A DNA stretch of 64,000 bases from Eutrophocola sp964503965. GTDB lineage: Bacteria; Pseudomonadota; Gammaproteobacteria; Pseudomonadales; Pseudohongiellaceae. A program made the translations under genes and the position numbers. Below, in pieces: positions 25,751-34,278 of the stretch. The notes below the pieces were generated by a model. It had not been told where the DNA came from and did not search any database. It saw nothing but the letters and a program-made list of their open reading frames with translations. The stretch covers positions 186,001 to 250,000 of the forward strand of contig CAZDCK010000001.1 in NCBI GenBank assembly GCA_964503965.1, given 5' to 3'. The stretch's first letter is position 1, and each line of letters opens with the position of its first letter.

Positions 25751-26689
25751 TCAATCTTCCAGTGTCATGTAAACGGAAGTCACAAAATTCTCGGTTGAGA
25801 AAATCCCCTGGCCAGCCCAGCGCGGATCATAATCCCGGGTGGGCTCCGCAGCGAGGACTTCCTCAAGGCTCATCCCCTTGTCTTTCAGATCCTTGATGCG
25901 ATCACGGACAATAGTGAGCATTTCACGCCAGTTGATAACATCACCAATATCACTGAGACGACCATGTCCCGGGATCACAAGTGTGCCCCCATCCTGGCCA
26001 TAGACCGGAATAATCAGGTCAATAATATTATTTGCTGCATCTATGAAGCCCTGGATGGAACCACCTGAGCTCATATCAATATAGGGATAGTAACTCGTAA
26101 TATAGGCATCACCGGTGGTAATAACATCGGATTTGCGGAAAAAGACAATGCTGTCACCATTGGTATGGGCATTGGGCTGATGGATAACCCGAATGCCTTC
26201 ATCATTAAACCAGAAATCTTTCTTTTCATTGAAATAGGTAAGTGTTGGCCACATCTCTGGGTCAACGTTTTCATCCGACACCAGGTTTAACAGCACATTC
26301 TCATGGGCCAGAATCCTGGCACCTTCCCCAGCATCGCTCAGGTCACCACCGACATTACCACCTACTGGTGTAAATCCGGCAGCTCTCAGGTTGGCATTAC
26401 CTCCAATGTGATCCCCGTGGTGATGAGTATTTATTATGTGTCTGATCGGTTTATCGGACAGTTTTCTAATCGCAGAAAGGATTTTCTCTGACAGCTCCGC
26501 ATACTGCGTATCAATAATCAAAACACCTTCATTACCGGTCTGGACCGTAATATTTCCACCGGAACCTACAAGCATAAAAATGTTGTCACGCACTTTCAGG
26601 GTCTGGATTTCCACCTCATCGAAATTCTGCTGGGCAAACAGCATCGGCGAGATAAAAAGGCAGCAAAGGACAATCAGTTTCTTCATCAT
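25751..26689 (-). CDS. Exported metallo-beta-lactamase-fold hydrolase
   Basis: Zinc hydrolase of 312 residues with a signal peptide (about 1-18, ending LFAQ). The metal-binding HxHxDH motif is NTHHHGDHIGGNANLR; further ligands are in NAHTNGDSIVFF, TTGDAY and VIPGHGRLSD. It resembles the SoxH/cyclase-like branch of periplasmic MBL proteins, whose substrates are mostly unknown. I chose the ATG at 26689, 4 bp after the upstream stop, because AGGAG lies 7 bases before it; the frame itself opens at 26704. It lies between two paralogous exported proteins. Confidence 0.85.
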   Translation of the reverse strand: MMKKLIVLCCLFISPMLFAQQNFDEVEIQTLKVRDNIFMLVGSGGNITVQTGNEGVLIIDTQYAELSEKILSAIRKLSDKPIRHIINTHHHGDHIGGNANLRAAGFTPVGGNVGGDLSDAGEGARILAHENVLLNLVSDENVDPEMWPTLTYFNEKKDFWFNDEGIRVIHQPNAHTNGDSIVFFRKSDVITTGDAYITSYYPYIDMSSGGSIQGFIDAANNIIDLIIPVYGQDGGTLVIPGHGRLSDIGDVINWREMLTIVRDRIKDLKDKGMSLEEVLAAEPTRDYDPRWAGQGIFSTENFVTSVYMTLED

Positions 26690-26693
26690 CAAC

Positions 26694-27560
26694 TTACTCC
26701 TCATCGTCCAGTTCGCTGGGCTTGGGTAATTCCTCCAGGCGTTCCATGTACTCCGGATACATAGTCATCGGACCACCCATGGCCCCTTCCAGGGGAATAT
26801 CGTGACGCTGGGAATAAATCAGCATGTCCGTATTTTCTCCTGGTAGGTGATGAGGGATATAACCGGGCTCTCGAACCATCTCAATAACAGGGTCGCAGGG
26901 ATAACTGGCCACCTGGTCATCAATAGAATAGATGTAATCACGATTTCTTATAAAAGGTTCCTCGAGATAAACCGGGTCATCAATGATGACAGTCCAGGTG
27001 AGAATATCACCATGACGAATAAAGTACTCTGTTACTGTGGCCTGATCACTGCGGGTGACACCATTACGACGAAGCCACCCTTCCTTGAGATGGGTGGTCT
27101 TGATTTTTAACTGGTGCCCCACCCATTCTCCCGTAGAGAAACCCATGGACGTGTGCCGGGCATATTCCGGCGGATGCTCTCGACCATCCATCCAGATGGT
27201 GCGTCGCGTTTGCCAGGCAAAATGCTGTATGCGAATGGCAACCAATTCTTCACTAATGGGGTCCCGTTCTTCCCATATCCTGATATTGGCAAAGCTGCTC
27301 GCATAATCCGAGGGATGGACACGACACTGGTATTCAGGCAGGGCAATCAGGGAAGCACTCCAGCTCTCGGCCCGCATCCTGACGGCATCACTGATTGGAA
27401 GACCACCGTAATCACCAAGTTCAGGTCCCGGCAAACGATCAGGATAGTCTTCACTGTAATTACCTACCCAGACACCAGACAGGTTTTTTTCTGCTGACGC
27501 AGAAAAACTGAGCAGGGAAACCAGAATTAATATTGATAGGCGGCAAATGGATTTGCCCAT
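26694..27560 (-). CDS. Exported protein of unknown function, 'LRRNGV' family (copy A)
   Basis: Protein of 288 residues with an N-terminal signal peptide (about 1-23, ending SASA). NLSGVWVGNYSEDYP follows the cleavage site and GWLRRNGVTRSDQATVTEYF lies near 185-204, both matching the lipoprotein at 24991-25740. It lacks a lipobox. The start at 27560 has a strong GGGGGGAAGG site; the longer frame to 27614 would add 18 residues before the signal. First gene of the three-gene operon. Function unknown; no catalytic motif seen. Confidence 0.65.
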   Translation of the reverse strand: MGKSICRLSILILVSLLSFSASAEKNLSGVWVGNYSEDYPDRLPGPELGDYGGLPISDAVRMRAESWSASLIALPEYQCRVHPSDYASSFANIRIWEERDPISEELVAIRIQHFAWQTRRTIWMDGREHPPEYARHTSMGFSTGEWVGHQLKIKTTHLKEGWLRRNGVTRSDQATVTEYFIRHGDILTWTVIIDDPVYLEEPFIRNRDYIYSIDDQVASYPCDPVIEMVREPGYIPHHLPGENTDMLIYSQRHDIPLEGAMGGPMTMYPEYMERLEELPKPSELDDEE

Positions 27561-27708
27561 GACCTTCCCCCCGGAAACATCGTAATAGAAAGTTGTTTGA
27601 ATCCCGCTAAACATAGCGAGTGTAGGAGCATCCTGTCAATTACTGATCACACTGTTTTACCCTGACGGGAACTCCTGCCCCCGGGTTCATCATGTAGGGA
27701 CCTTCCGG

Positions 27709-28290
27709 TTATTCCTTATCGGTAAATTCGACCCAGAACAGCCCGCGAAAATCACCCGGTGCAAACCCGGTTGCCTGGTCATCAGGATAGAGCGTTTGAA
27801 TCTTCTCAAGTACAGGCTCAGATAGATGTGAACCATGGCACGTAGTACACAGCGGCTGGAGTACGATCGGTTCTACATACCCAGTTCGTTCCTCACCAAG
27901 CTGTACAATCCGTGACTGCCAGCCTCCTGTTTTAGCGACATATTCCTGCAACAGATCCTCGGCCCAGGCCGGGGAAACATTATCCGGGTTGCGCAATTTA
28001 TGGCTGGTTCTGCCGACCCTTATCCCGTCAGCAGAATGGGTCCGGGCAATTGCCGGTGCCTGGATGTGACAGGCATCCAGAGCCTCCAGTGGCCCTGTTT
28101 CCAACCCATTCTGCAATGCCTGCATCAGGCTTTTCTTGAAGGGCATCAGAATTTCCTGCCCCCTGGCGATGGCATCAGAGTCCTGGGAGTAGACCGGTAA
28201 GTGGAATAAAAACAGTAACAGGCTCATGAATCCGACAGCCATGTTTTTGCCACGGGCGTGATAGTGATGTTGGGTTTGTCTGAAAAGCAT
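27709..28290 (-). CDS. DUF3365 (Tll0287-like) haem-binding exported protein
   Basis: Exported protein of about 193 residues with a hydrophobic signal (LLLFLFHLPVYSQ). The DUF3365 core has ALDACHIQAPAIA, GIRVGRTSHKLRNPDN and the haem-attachment motif CTTCHG in LQPLCTTCHGSH. DUF3365 domains bind one c-type haem and occur as sensors or redox proteins. The frame opens at 28347; I prefer the ATG at 28290 (AGGT about 7 bases before), and 28242 is also possible. It is upstream of the secreted module in the same direction but separated by about 150 bp. Confidence 0.8.
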   Translation of the reverse strand: MLFRQTQHHYHARGKNMAVGFMSLLLFLFHLPVYSQDSDAIARGQEILMPFKKSLMQALQNGLETGPLEALDACHIQAPAIARTHSADGIRVGRTSHKLRNPDNVSPAWAEDLLQEYVAKTGGWQSRIVQLGEERTGYVEPIVLQPLCTTCHGSHLSEPVLEKIQTLYPDDQATGFAPGDFRGLFWVEFTDKE

Positions 28291-28366
28291 GGTGATACCT
28301 GTCATCATCATGGATTGTTTGCAGTAATCGTGACAGTCTAACACCACTGCATTACCGAAACTGCAC

Positions 28367-29491
28367 TTACATCAGGATGAGATTATCCCGGTGAATCAAT
28401 TCATGATCCCCGTCATAGCCAAGCACATCAATAATATGATCCGTGGATTTGCCAAGTAACTTGCCGGCTTCTTCAGAGTTGTAATTCACCAACCCCCTGG
28501 CTACGGGTTTGCCCTGCTCATCAACACAACTCACCATATCGCCACGTTTGAAGTGTCCTTTTGCCGCTTTGATACCGACAGGCAAAAGACTCTTGCCTGA
28601 GTTCTTCAGCACTGTCACAGCACCTTCATCAAGAATAAGCGTTCCCTTGACCTTGAGATGACTGGCCAGCCACTGTTTGCGAGCCGCCAGAGGGCCACTT
28701 TCCGGCAACAACAGGGTACCGATTACACTTCCGCTGCGGAGTTTTTCCAGTAGTGAAAATTCTCGCCCGTTGGCAATACAGGTAACAGTGCCTGACCTGG
28801 CGGCCAGACGAGCCGCCCTGACCTTGGTCAGCATACCACCACGGCCCAATTCTCCATGTCCGGTACCGGCATAATCAAACAAGACATCATCGTTACAGGC
28901 GGCTTCAGTGATCAGGGAAGCATCCGCATTCGTACGGGGATCAGCATCAAACAACCCGTCCTGGTCAGTCAGGATAACCATGGCATCAGCATTGATCAGG
29001 TTGGACACCAGGCCAGCAAGGGTATCGTTATCACCAAAGCAGATCTCGTCTGTCACCACAGTGTCATTTTCATTAACAACAGGAATAACACCCAGATCAA
29101 GGAGGGTTGTCAGGGTTGAACGTGCATTCAGGTAACGTTTGCGATTGGAAAGGTCATCATGAGTCAAAAGAACCTGGGCAGTATGCAGGTCAAATTTCTG
29201 GAACTCGGACTCATAGGCCTCAACCAGTCCCATCTGTCCAACAGCGGCAGCTGCCTGCTGTTCATGGACAGCTGTAGGCCTGCCTTTCATACCCAGCCGG
29301 GACACACCTTCTGCAACGGCACCGGAAGAGACTAGCACCACTCTGAGTCCCGCGGTACGCAATGCAGCAATATCTTCCACCCAACGGGCAATGCTTCCGC
29401 GATTCAGGCCTTTGCCATCATCAGTAAGCAGAGAGCTGCCAATCTTGATAACCCATGTCCTGGCATTCTTGAGTGTTTGTCTGTTATCCAC
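28367..29491 (-). CDS. proB: Glutamate 5-kinase
   Basis: First step of proline synthesis, phosphorylating glutamate. At 374 residues it has the amino acid kinase domain (WVIKIGSSLL near 13-22, VVLVSSGAVAEG near 49-60, NENDTVVTDEI near 139-149) followed by a C-terminal PUA domain (about 275-365). It starts 2 bp after the obgE stop, so it is co-transcribed with obgE. proA is not in the window. The kinase domain is the usual site of proline feedback inhibition. Confidence 0.95.
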   Translation of the reverse strand: MDNRQTLKNARTWVIKIGSSLLTDDGKGLNRGSIARWVEDIAALRTAGLRVVLVSSGAVAEGVSRLGMKGRPTAVHEQQAAAAVGQMGLVEAYESEFQKFDLHTAQVLLTHDDLSNRKRYLNARSTLTTLLDLGVIPVVNENDTVVTDEICFGDNDTLAGLVSNLINADAMVILTDQDGLFDADPRTNADASLITEAACNDDVLFDYAGTGHGELGRGGMLTKVRAARLAARSGTVTCIANGREFSLLEKLRSGSVIGTLLLPESGPLAARKQWLASHLKVKGTLILDEGAVTVLKNSGKSLLPVGIKAAKGHFKRGDMVSCVDEQGKPVARGLVNYNSEEAGKLLGKSTDHIIDVLGYDGDHELIHRDNLILM

Positions 29492-29493
29492 GA

Positions 29494-30678
29494 TTATTCC
29501 CGCACGTACTCCACTTCAACGTCGTAATCGTCATCATCATCTTTGGGGCGACCTTTCTTTTCTTTCCAGGCCTGTCGTGCACCTTCAATGCTTTGACGAA
29601 TTTCAAATTCCATCTGCTGTTGTTCAGCTTCCTTGTCCTCGCGATAACCAGCATCTTCCAACAGACGCTGGTCCTCTTCATTAATAGCCTGCATAAGCTC
29701 ATCACATAGAACCCTGGTTCCCTGGCCTGTGACTGCAGAAATCCTGTAAACCGGTTTATCCCACTCCAGCGTCTCGACAATGGCCTGGCAAACAACCTCC
29801 GCTTCATCTGTAGGAAGCAGGTCAGTCTTGTTCAGAACCAGCCAGCGTGGTCTTGATGCCAGGGTCGGGCTGAAACTTTCCAGTTCGTTAATTATTGCCC
29901 GGGCAGCATCAGCGGGATCAGCTCCATCCAGGGGGGAAATATCGACCAGGTGAAGCAATACGCGCGTCCTGGCAAGGTGTTTCAGGAATCTTATACCTAG
30001 CCCGGCTCCTTCCGAGGCCCCCTCAATAAGACCTGGAATATCTGCCATGACAAAACTGTGATCTTCACCAACCCGGACCACCCCCAGATTCGGCACCAGG
30101 GTGGTAAAAGGATAATCTGCCACTTTCGGCGTTGCCGATGAGACAGCACGGATAAGCGTGGATTTACCGGCATTGGGCATGCCCAGCAATCCGACATCTG
30201 CCACGACCTTGAGCTGCAACAAGAGCTTTCTTGCTTCACCCGGTGTGCCATTGCTTGTCTTTCTGGGAGCCCTGTTTACGCTGGACTTGAAACGGGTATT
30301 GCCCAGGCCGTGTTTACCTCCCTGGGCTACCAGCAGGCGCTGTCCGGCAGCGACGAGGTCACCCATCAACTCGTCCGTATCAACGGCATAGACACTGGTG
30401 CCAACAGGAACGCGTACTTCCAGGTCTTCCCCACCCGCACCTGTGCAATTTCGTCCGCGGCCGGGTTCTCCGCTTTGCGCCCTGTAACGGGGCTGAAAGC
30501 GGAAATCCACGAGGGTGTTAAGCGCTTCATCGGCAACCAGGTAAATACTGCCCCCATCGCCACCATCTCCGCCATCGGGACCGCCCTTCTCGACGAATTT
30601 TTCCCGCAGAAAGCTCATGCAGCCGTTACCGCCTTTTCCAGCCTCGACCAGGATTTCTGCTTCGTCTACAAATTTCAT
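29494..30678 (-). CDS. obgE: GTPase ObgE/CgtA
   Basis: Essential ribosome-assembly and stress GTPase of 394 residues. The glycine-rich OBG fold is at the N-terminus (about 1-158); GTPase motifs are GMPNAGKST (G1, about 166-174), YPFTTLVP (switch I), ADIPGLIEGAS (G3) and NKTDLLP (G4). The acidic C-terminal tail (about 365-394, ending DDDDYDVEVEY) is characteristic. It lies downstream of rplU-rpmA as in most bacteria, with a terminator hairpin in between. Confidence 0.96.
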   Translation of the reverse strand: MKFVDEAEILVEAGKGGNGCMSFLREKFVEKGGPDGGDGGDGGSIYLVADEALNTLVDFRFQPRYRAQSGEPGRGRNCTGAGGEDLEVRVPVGTSVYAVDTDELMGDLVAAGQRLLVAQGGKHGLGNTRFKSSVNRAPRKTSNGTPGEARKLLLQLKVVADVGLLGMPNAGKSTLIRAVSSATPKVADYPFTTLVPNLGVVRVGEDHSFVMADIPGLIEGASEGAGLGIRFLKHLARTRVLLHLVDISPLDGADPADAARAIINELESFSPTLASRPRWLVLNKTDLLPTDEAEVVCQAIVETLEWDKPVYRISAVTGQGTRVLCDELMQAINEEDQRLLEDAGYREDKEAEQQQMEFEIRQSIEGARQAWKEKKGRPKDDDDDYDVEVEYVRE

Positions 30679-30742
30679 GCTGAATGCTCGTTAAGTTACT
30701 ACTTGCCATTCTATGCCAGGGAAACTCATCCGGCACAAACAA

Positions 30743-30769
30743 AAAAGCCCTGTCAGAGACAGGGCTTTT
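30743..30769 (-). terminator. Rho-independent terminator after rpmA
   Basis: 12-bp perfect stem (AAAAGCCCTGTC at 30743-30754 and its complement at 30758-30769) with a 3-base loop and a T-run on the minus strand. It separates rplU-rpmA from obgE-proB; expression of obgE requires read-through or a promoter between 30679 and 30742. Confidence 0.9.
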
Positions 30770-30792
30770 CAGGGCGTATTTGACCTGGTGCT

Positions 30793-31062
30793 TCAGGCAG
30801 ACGCCGTCTCAGTCTCAATGCTGACAAAACGACGGTTTTTCGGGCCTTTAACCTGAAATCTTACAACACCGTCTGATTTGGCAAACAGGGTGTGGTCTTT
30901 ACCACAGCCAACGTTGGTTCCCGGATGGAAATGCGTTCCACGCTGACGGACGATTATATTACCGGCCAGGACTTTTTCACCACCGAAACGCTTGACTCCA
31001 AGTCGTTTCGATACGGAATCTCTACCGTTATTAGTACTACCGCCTGCTTTTTTATGAGCCAT
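30793..31062 (-). CDS. rpmA: 50S ribosomal protein L27
   Basis: Ribosomal protein of 89 residues whose N-terminus reaches the peptidyl transferase centre. AHKKAGGSTNNGRDS at the N-terminus and QRGTHFHPGTNVGCGKDHTLFA are diagnostic. No N-terminal extension of the type removed by Prp protease is present. The C-terminus is slightly longer than in E. coli. It follows rplU by 53 bp. Confidence 0.97.
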   Translation of the reverse strand: MAHKKAGGSTNNGRDSVSKRLGVKRFGGEKVLAGNIIVRQRGTHFHPGTNVGCGKDHTLFAKSDGVVRFQVKGPKNRRFVSIETETASA

Positions 31063-31115
31063 GATGGTCTCCCGTTAAATCGTTATATTCTGGTCCGAAC
31101 CCAATTCGGTACAGA

Positions 31116-31580
31116 TTATTCCTTGCTATCAGTATCTGCTTTGGCTTTTGCCTTGGCTTTTGGTGCTGCTTTCTTGGCAGCGGCTTTCTTTGGCGCAGCA
31201 GCCTTTTTCGGAGCAGCTTTCTTGGGGGCCTCTTCTTTCGCTTCAGCTTTTGCAGCCGTGGCTTTGCCACCAGTGGAAATTTCGGTGATCTTTACTTCAG
31301 TGAACCACTGGCGATGACCCATCTGCTTCTTGTGGTGCTTACGGCGGTTGAACTTAACAATTTTTACCTTGTCAGCACGACCATGACTGACCACTTCGGC
31401 AGTCACCTTGCCGGAAGCCACGTAGGGCGTACCGATCTGGACATCAGCACCTTCGCCAACCATCAGTACCTTGTCAAAATCCACCTTGTCGCCAGTGCCG
31501 GCTTCAATTTTTTCCAGCTTGAGCACTTCGCCCTCTGTGACCCTGTGCTGCTTGCCACCGCTTTCAATTACCGCGTACAT
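31116..31580 (-). CDS. rplU: 50S ribosomal protein L21 with Ala/Lys-rich extension
   Basis: The first ~103 residues are a normal L21 (MYAVIESGGKQHRV, then KRRKHHKKQMGHRQ near 80-95). Residues ~104-154 form an extra tail of alternating Ala-Lys-Pro repeats (PKKAAPKKAAAPKKAA and similar), like the C-terminus of histone H1 or AlgP-type proteins. I chose the ATG at 31580, with GGAG about 9 bases upstream, rather than 31592. First gene of the rplU-rpmA pair. Confidence 0.95.
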   Translation of the reverse strand: MYAVIESGGKQHRVTEGEVLKLEKIEAGTGDKVDFDKVLMVGEGADVQIGTPYVASGKVTAEVVSHGRADKVKIVKFNRRKHHKKQMGHRQWFTEVKITEISTGGKATAAKAEAKEEAPKKAAPKKAAAPKKAAAKKAAPKAKAKAKADTDSKE

Positions 31581-31827
31581 AATTTGCTCCAATAGCCCGA
31601 TTGCTATTTAGGGATAATTCTAGTTTCCCGGACTTTTTACTGAGTAAAACACCCCTTCCGGCACCCTTTTGGAATGCAAAATCTGGAGTTGGAGGTGTGA
31701 CCGGTCGTTTCGAGGGCGTGAATTGTACGGGAACAGACCCTCTTTCGCAACAGAATCGACGCTTTTTTTACCCCATCACGGACTGCAGGTTGTGTGGGCG
31801 ATTCCAGGCCTGTATACCCCGCAATCC

Positions 31828-31856
31828 TTGACTTTATACCCCCCCAAAACTAGCAT
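31828..31856 (+). promoter_or_regulatory. Putative ispB promoter
   Basis: -35 TTGACT (31828-31833), 17-bp spacer, -10 TAGCAT (31851-31856). It lies 25 bp before the ispB ATG at 31881. The rest of the 300-bp rplU-ispB gap shows nothing I can name. Confidence 0.55.
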
Positions 31857-31880
31857 GCACAACTCTTTTCAGGGCTACCT

Positions 31881-32846
31881 ATGGTTTCACACATACATCA
31901 GATCGTCTCAGAGGATTTCGCCGCACTGAACCGTACCGTGGTTGCTCAGCTGCATTCAGAAGTCCCTCTTATTGAAAGTATCGGCCATTACATCACTGAA
32001 GCCGGTGGAAAGCGCATGCGCCCTGTCCTGGCACTGCTTTGCAGTAAAAACCTTGGCTACACCGGTGATGCCCATATAGAACTGGCCACTGTCATCGAAT
32101 TCCTGCATACCGCTACCCTGCTGCATGATGATGTTGTCGACATGTCTGAAATGCGCCGGGGCAGACCCACAGCGAACATCAAATGGGATAATCCGTCCAG
32201 TGTCCTTGTCGGTGATTTTATTTACTCCCGGGCTTTTGAACTGCTGGTGAAAATCGGCAATATGCCAATCATGGACGTCATGGCAAGCACCACCAATAAA
32301 ATTTCCGAAGGGGAGGTCCTGCAGCTGGTAAACCAGCATAATCCTGCCGCGACTGAGGCTGATTACATGCAGGTCATTCGCAACAAGACGGCGATCCTAT
32401 TCGCAGCCGCCTGTAAATCTGCCGCCATCCTCGCCGAAGCCGACAGAAATATTCAGGACAATCTCCATGAATTCGGCCTGCAGGTGGGGCTGGCATTCCA
32501 GTTGATAGATGACGTACTGGACTATTCAGGATCCAGTGACACCATGGGGAAAAATGTCGGGGACGACCTGGCCGAGGGAAAACCGACCCTGCCACTGATT
32601 TATGTGATGCGAAACGGTTCAGGCCAGGAAAGGGAACTTATCGAAAAAGCCATCATCAACGGTGGCCTTGATCAACTTGATACCATCGTCAGCATGGTAA
32701 TTGAATCCGGTGCCCTGGAATACACCCGCAGTAAAGCCAGGGAATGTATAGACACTGCCCTGAAATGCCTTGAATGCCTGCCCGCCAACCCGTTCCGCGA
32801 AGGATTGGCCAGTGTCGCTGAAGCCGCCCTTAACCGGGAAAACTGA
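31881..32846 (+). CDS. ispB: Octaprenyl/polyprenyl diphosphate synthase
   Basis: Trans-prenyltransferase of 321 residues that makes the side chain of ubiquinone from farnesyl diphosphate and IPP. The two aspartate-rich motifs are LLHDDVVDMSEMRRG (about 80-94) and QLIDDVLDYSG (about 209-219); GGKRMRPVL lies near 42. Divergent from rplU, as in Pseudomonas and E. coli. Its last 175 bp are overlapped on the other strand by the lipase-like frame ending at 32672. Confidence 0.95.
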   Translation: MVSHIHQIVSEDFAALNRTVVAQLHSEVPLIESIGHYITEAGGKRMRPVLALLCSKNLGYTGDAHIELATVIEFLHTATLLHDDVVDMSEMRRGRPTANIKWDNPSSVLVGDFIYSRAFELLVKIGNMPIMDVMASTTNKISEGEVLQLVNQHNPAATEADYMQVIRNKTAILFAAACKSAAILAEADRNIQDNLHEFGLQVGLAFQLIDDVLDYSGSSDTMGKNVGDDLAEGKPTLPLIYVMRNGSGQERELIEKAIINGGLDQLDTIVSMVIESGALEYTRSKARECIDTALKCLECLPANPFREGLASVAEAALNREN

Positions 32847-33610
32847 CGCAGCAACTGCCCGCCTGCTCCGCTAGTCCTGCCAGGACTGCAAAGTCCATTA
32901 ATGGCGGCTTCACCGCTAAAATGTCCTTCTAGAAGATAATGTTGTACCTGTTCAATCACGGTGCTGCTGCGCATCATAAGTGCATGTGTAACCGGTAGCT
33001 CTATAAAACTGCACATCCCCTCCACTTTTGTGCTTTCTACAGACACCTTACCGTCATCCGGATTTTCAAGGAACTGTGACAGAATAATATTGATACTCCT
33101 GTTTCCAGCGATAACTCCGAGGCTGAAATTAACGGCCCCCAGCGATAATGGCAGGCTGTCCTTCCCTGTACCCAGCTGTATTCCAGCGGGCCCATTGAGT
33201 AACCTGTATCCAGGCAGGTGCCTGAACACGTCTACCACACGACTACCCTGGTTGGGTGGTGCCAGCATCACCACCCTGCCTAGCGTCGGTATTTCATTTC
33301 TCTCCAGGTAATAACGTAAAAGGATGCCACCAAGGGAATGGGTGACAAAATGAATTGTACGGGTTTCTGCCGGACAGGCTTCAAGACTTTCCTTCACTGT
33401 GGGTTCTGACAGCGTTTCAATGGGGGCATGCCGAGAATCATAGCCAAGGTTAACTACGGCATAACCACTCCGCTCAAAAATACTGGCCATTTTTGACAGT
33501 GATGCCGGTGTTCTTGCCAGGCCATGCAACATCACCACGCATTCCGATGCAGACGCTGAGGCACAGCCCAGCAGAAAAAATACTATCCAGGCAAAATTTA
33601 AATAACGCAC
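32672..33610 (-). CDS. Exported alpha/beta-hydrolase (lipase-like) with an antisense C-terminal extension
   Basis: Serine hydrolase-like protein, GTG start, with a lipoprotein-type signal (LLGCASA, Cys16). Core motifs are VVMLHGLARTP (oxyanion loop, about 25-35), the nucleophile THSLGG (about 90-95) and VTHALMM with a candidate His near 208. The recognisable domain ends at about residue 231 (LLEGHF). The frame then continues for 81 residues of non-family sequence and overlaps ispB by 175 bp in antisense. One extra T in the tract at 32918-32921 would create a stop right after GHF, so the extension is probably an artefact of a one-base deletion. Confidence 0.75.
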   Translation of the reverse strand: MRYLNFAWIVFFLLGCASASASECVVMLHGLARTPASLSKMASIFERSGYAVVNLGYDSRHAPIETLSEPTVKESLEACPAETRTIHFVTHSLGGILLRYYLERNEIPTLGRVVMLAPPNQGSRVVDVFRHLPGYRLLNGPAGIQLGTGKDSLPLSLGAVNFSLGVIAGNRSINIILSQFLENPDDGKVSVESTKVEGMCSFIELPVTHALMMRSSTVIEQVQHYLLEGHFSGEAAINGLCSPGRTSGAGGQLLRQFSRLRAASATLANPSRNGLAGRHSRHFRAVSIHSLALLRVYSRAPDSITMLTMVSS

Positions 33611-33615
33611 AGCGA

Positions 33616-34056
33616 TCAGATCAGGTGTACTTCGTGTCCAGTCTGGACGCTTCCACCACGAAGCACCCTGCAGACAATACCGCTGCGCCAGCCAAGGAGG
33701 AGAGCGTCACACAACTGCGGTGCGCTGTCCCGTAATATTTGACTGGGATACATAGCACGCACTATTTCCAGTTCAGCCTCGCCAATGCGCAGGGTCCTGC
33801 CAATATCAGTAGGCAGAAACTCGAACCCCTTGATGAACAGGTTGGCGCCATGGGCCAGCCATGGCAGCTCTGTTTCCATTTCATGGCAGCATTTGACCCA
33901 GGACTCCTTGCTAAGCACAGTGACCTCCCCATCCTTACTTGCAGGAGACTGGTCACCCTGCAATCCCCCTGCCCACGTTATCTCCCCGGCGAACAGCTCT
34001 TCCATTCCGGAATTGTCACTTTTAAGGCGAGCGATACTCTGTAACCTGATGTTCAT
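33616..34056 (-). CDS. MOSC domain protein
   Basis: Protein of 146 residues that is essentially one MOSC (molybdenum cofactor sulfurase C-terminal) domain. Visible family elements are GLQGDQ (about 31-36), VTVLSKESW (about 45-53), GANLFIKGFEF, RTLRIGEAELEI and the C-terminal GIVCRVLRGGSV with a conserved Cys (about 128). MOSC proteins bind or act on molybdenum cofactor or related sulfur/metal groups. It is 5 bp upstream of the lipase-like gene in the same direction; no functional link to it is obvious. Confidence 0.85.
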   Translation of the reverse strand: MNIRLQSIARLKSDNSGMEELFAGEITWAGGLQGDQSPASKDGEVTVLSKESWVKCCHEMETELPWLAHGANLFIKGFEFLPTDIGRTLRIGEAELEIVRAMYPSQILRDSAPQLCDALLLGWRSGIVCRVLRGGSVQTGHEVHLI

Positions 34057-34278
34057 CCGTCATCCATACATTTAAACGACTGAGCGCGAATAATATCCCG
34101 TTTCCACGGTCAACATGGTTATGCAAACCCGGATAAATCCATTAAGCCCGAAAAGCTGGCGTTGCGGCATGTCCCGTCAAACTGGGCTTGCAGGCATTTT
34201 GTTTCTTGAGCTTATATTGATCTCAAACCATACTGCAAGTCAGGCATCACACTTACATTTTTACGTGAAAAAATACTC

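Noticed and set aside
28856..29135. Overlapping plus-strand frames opposite proB
   Set aside because: Antisense shadows without family resemblance.
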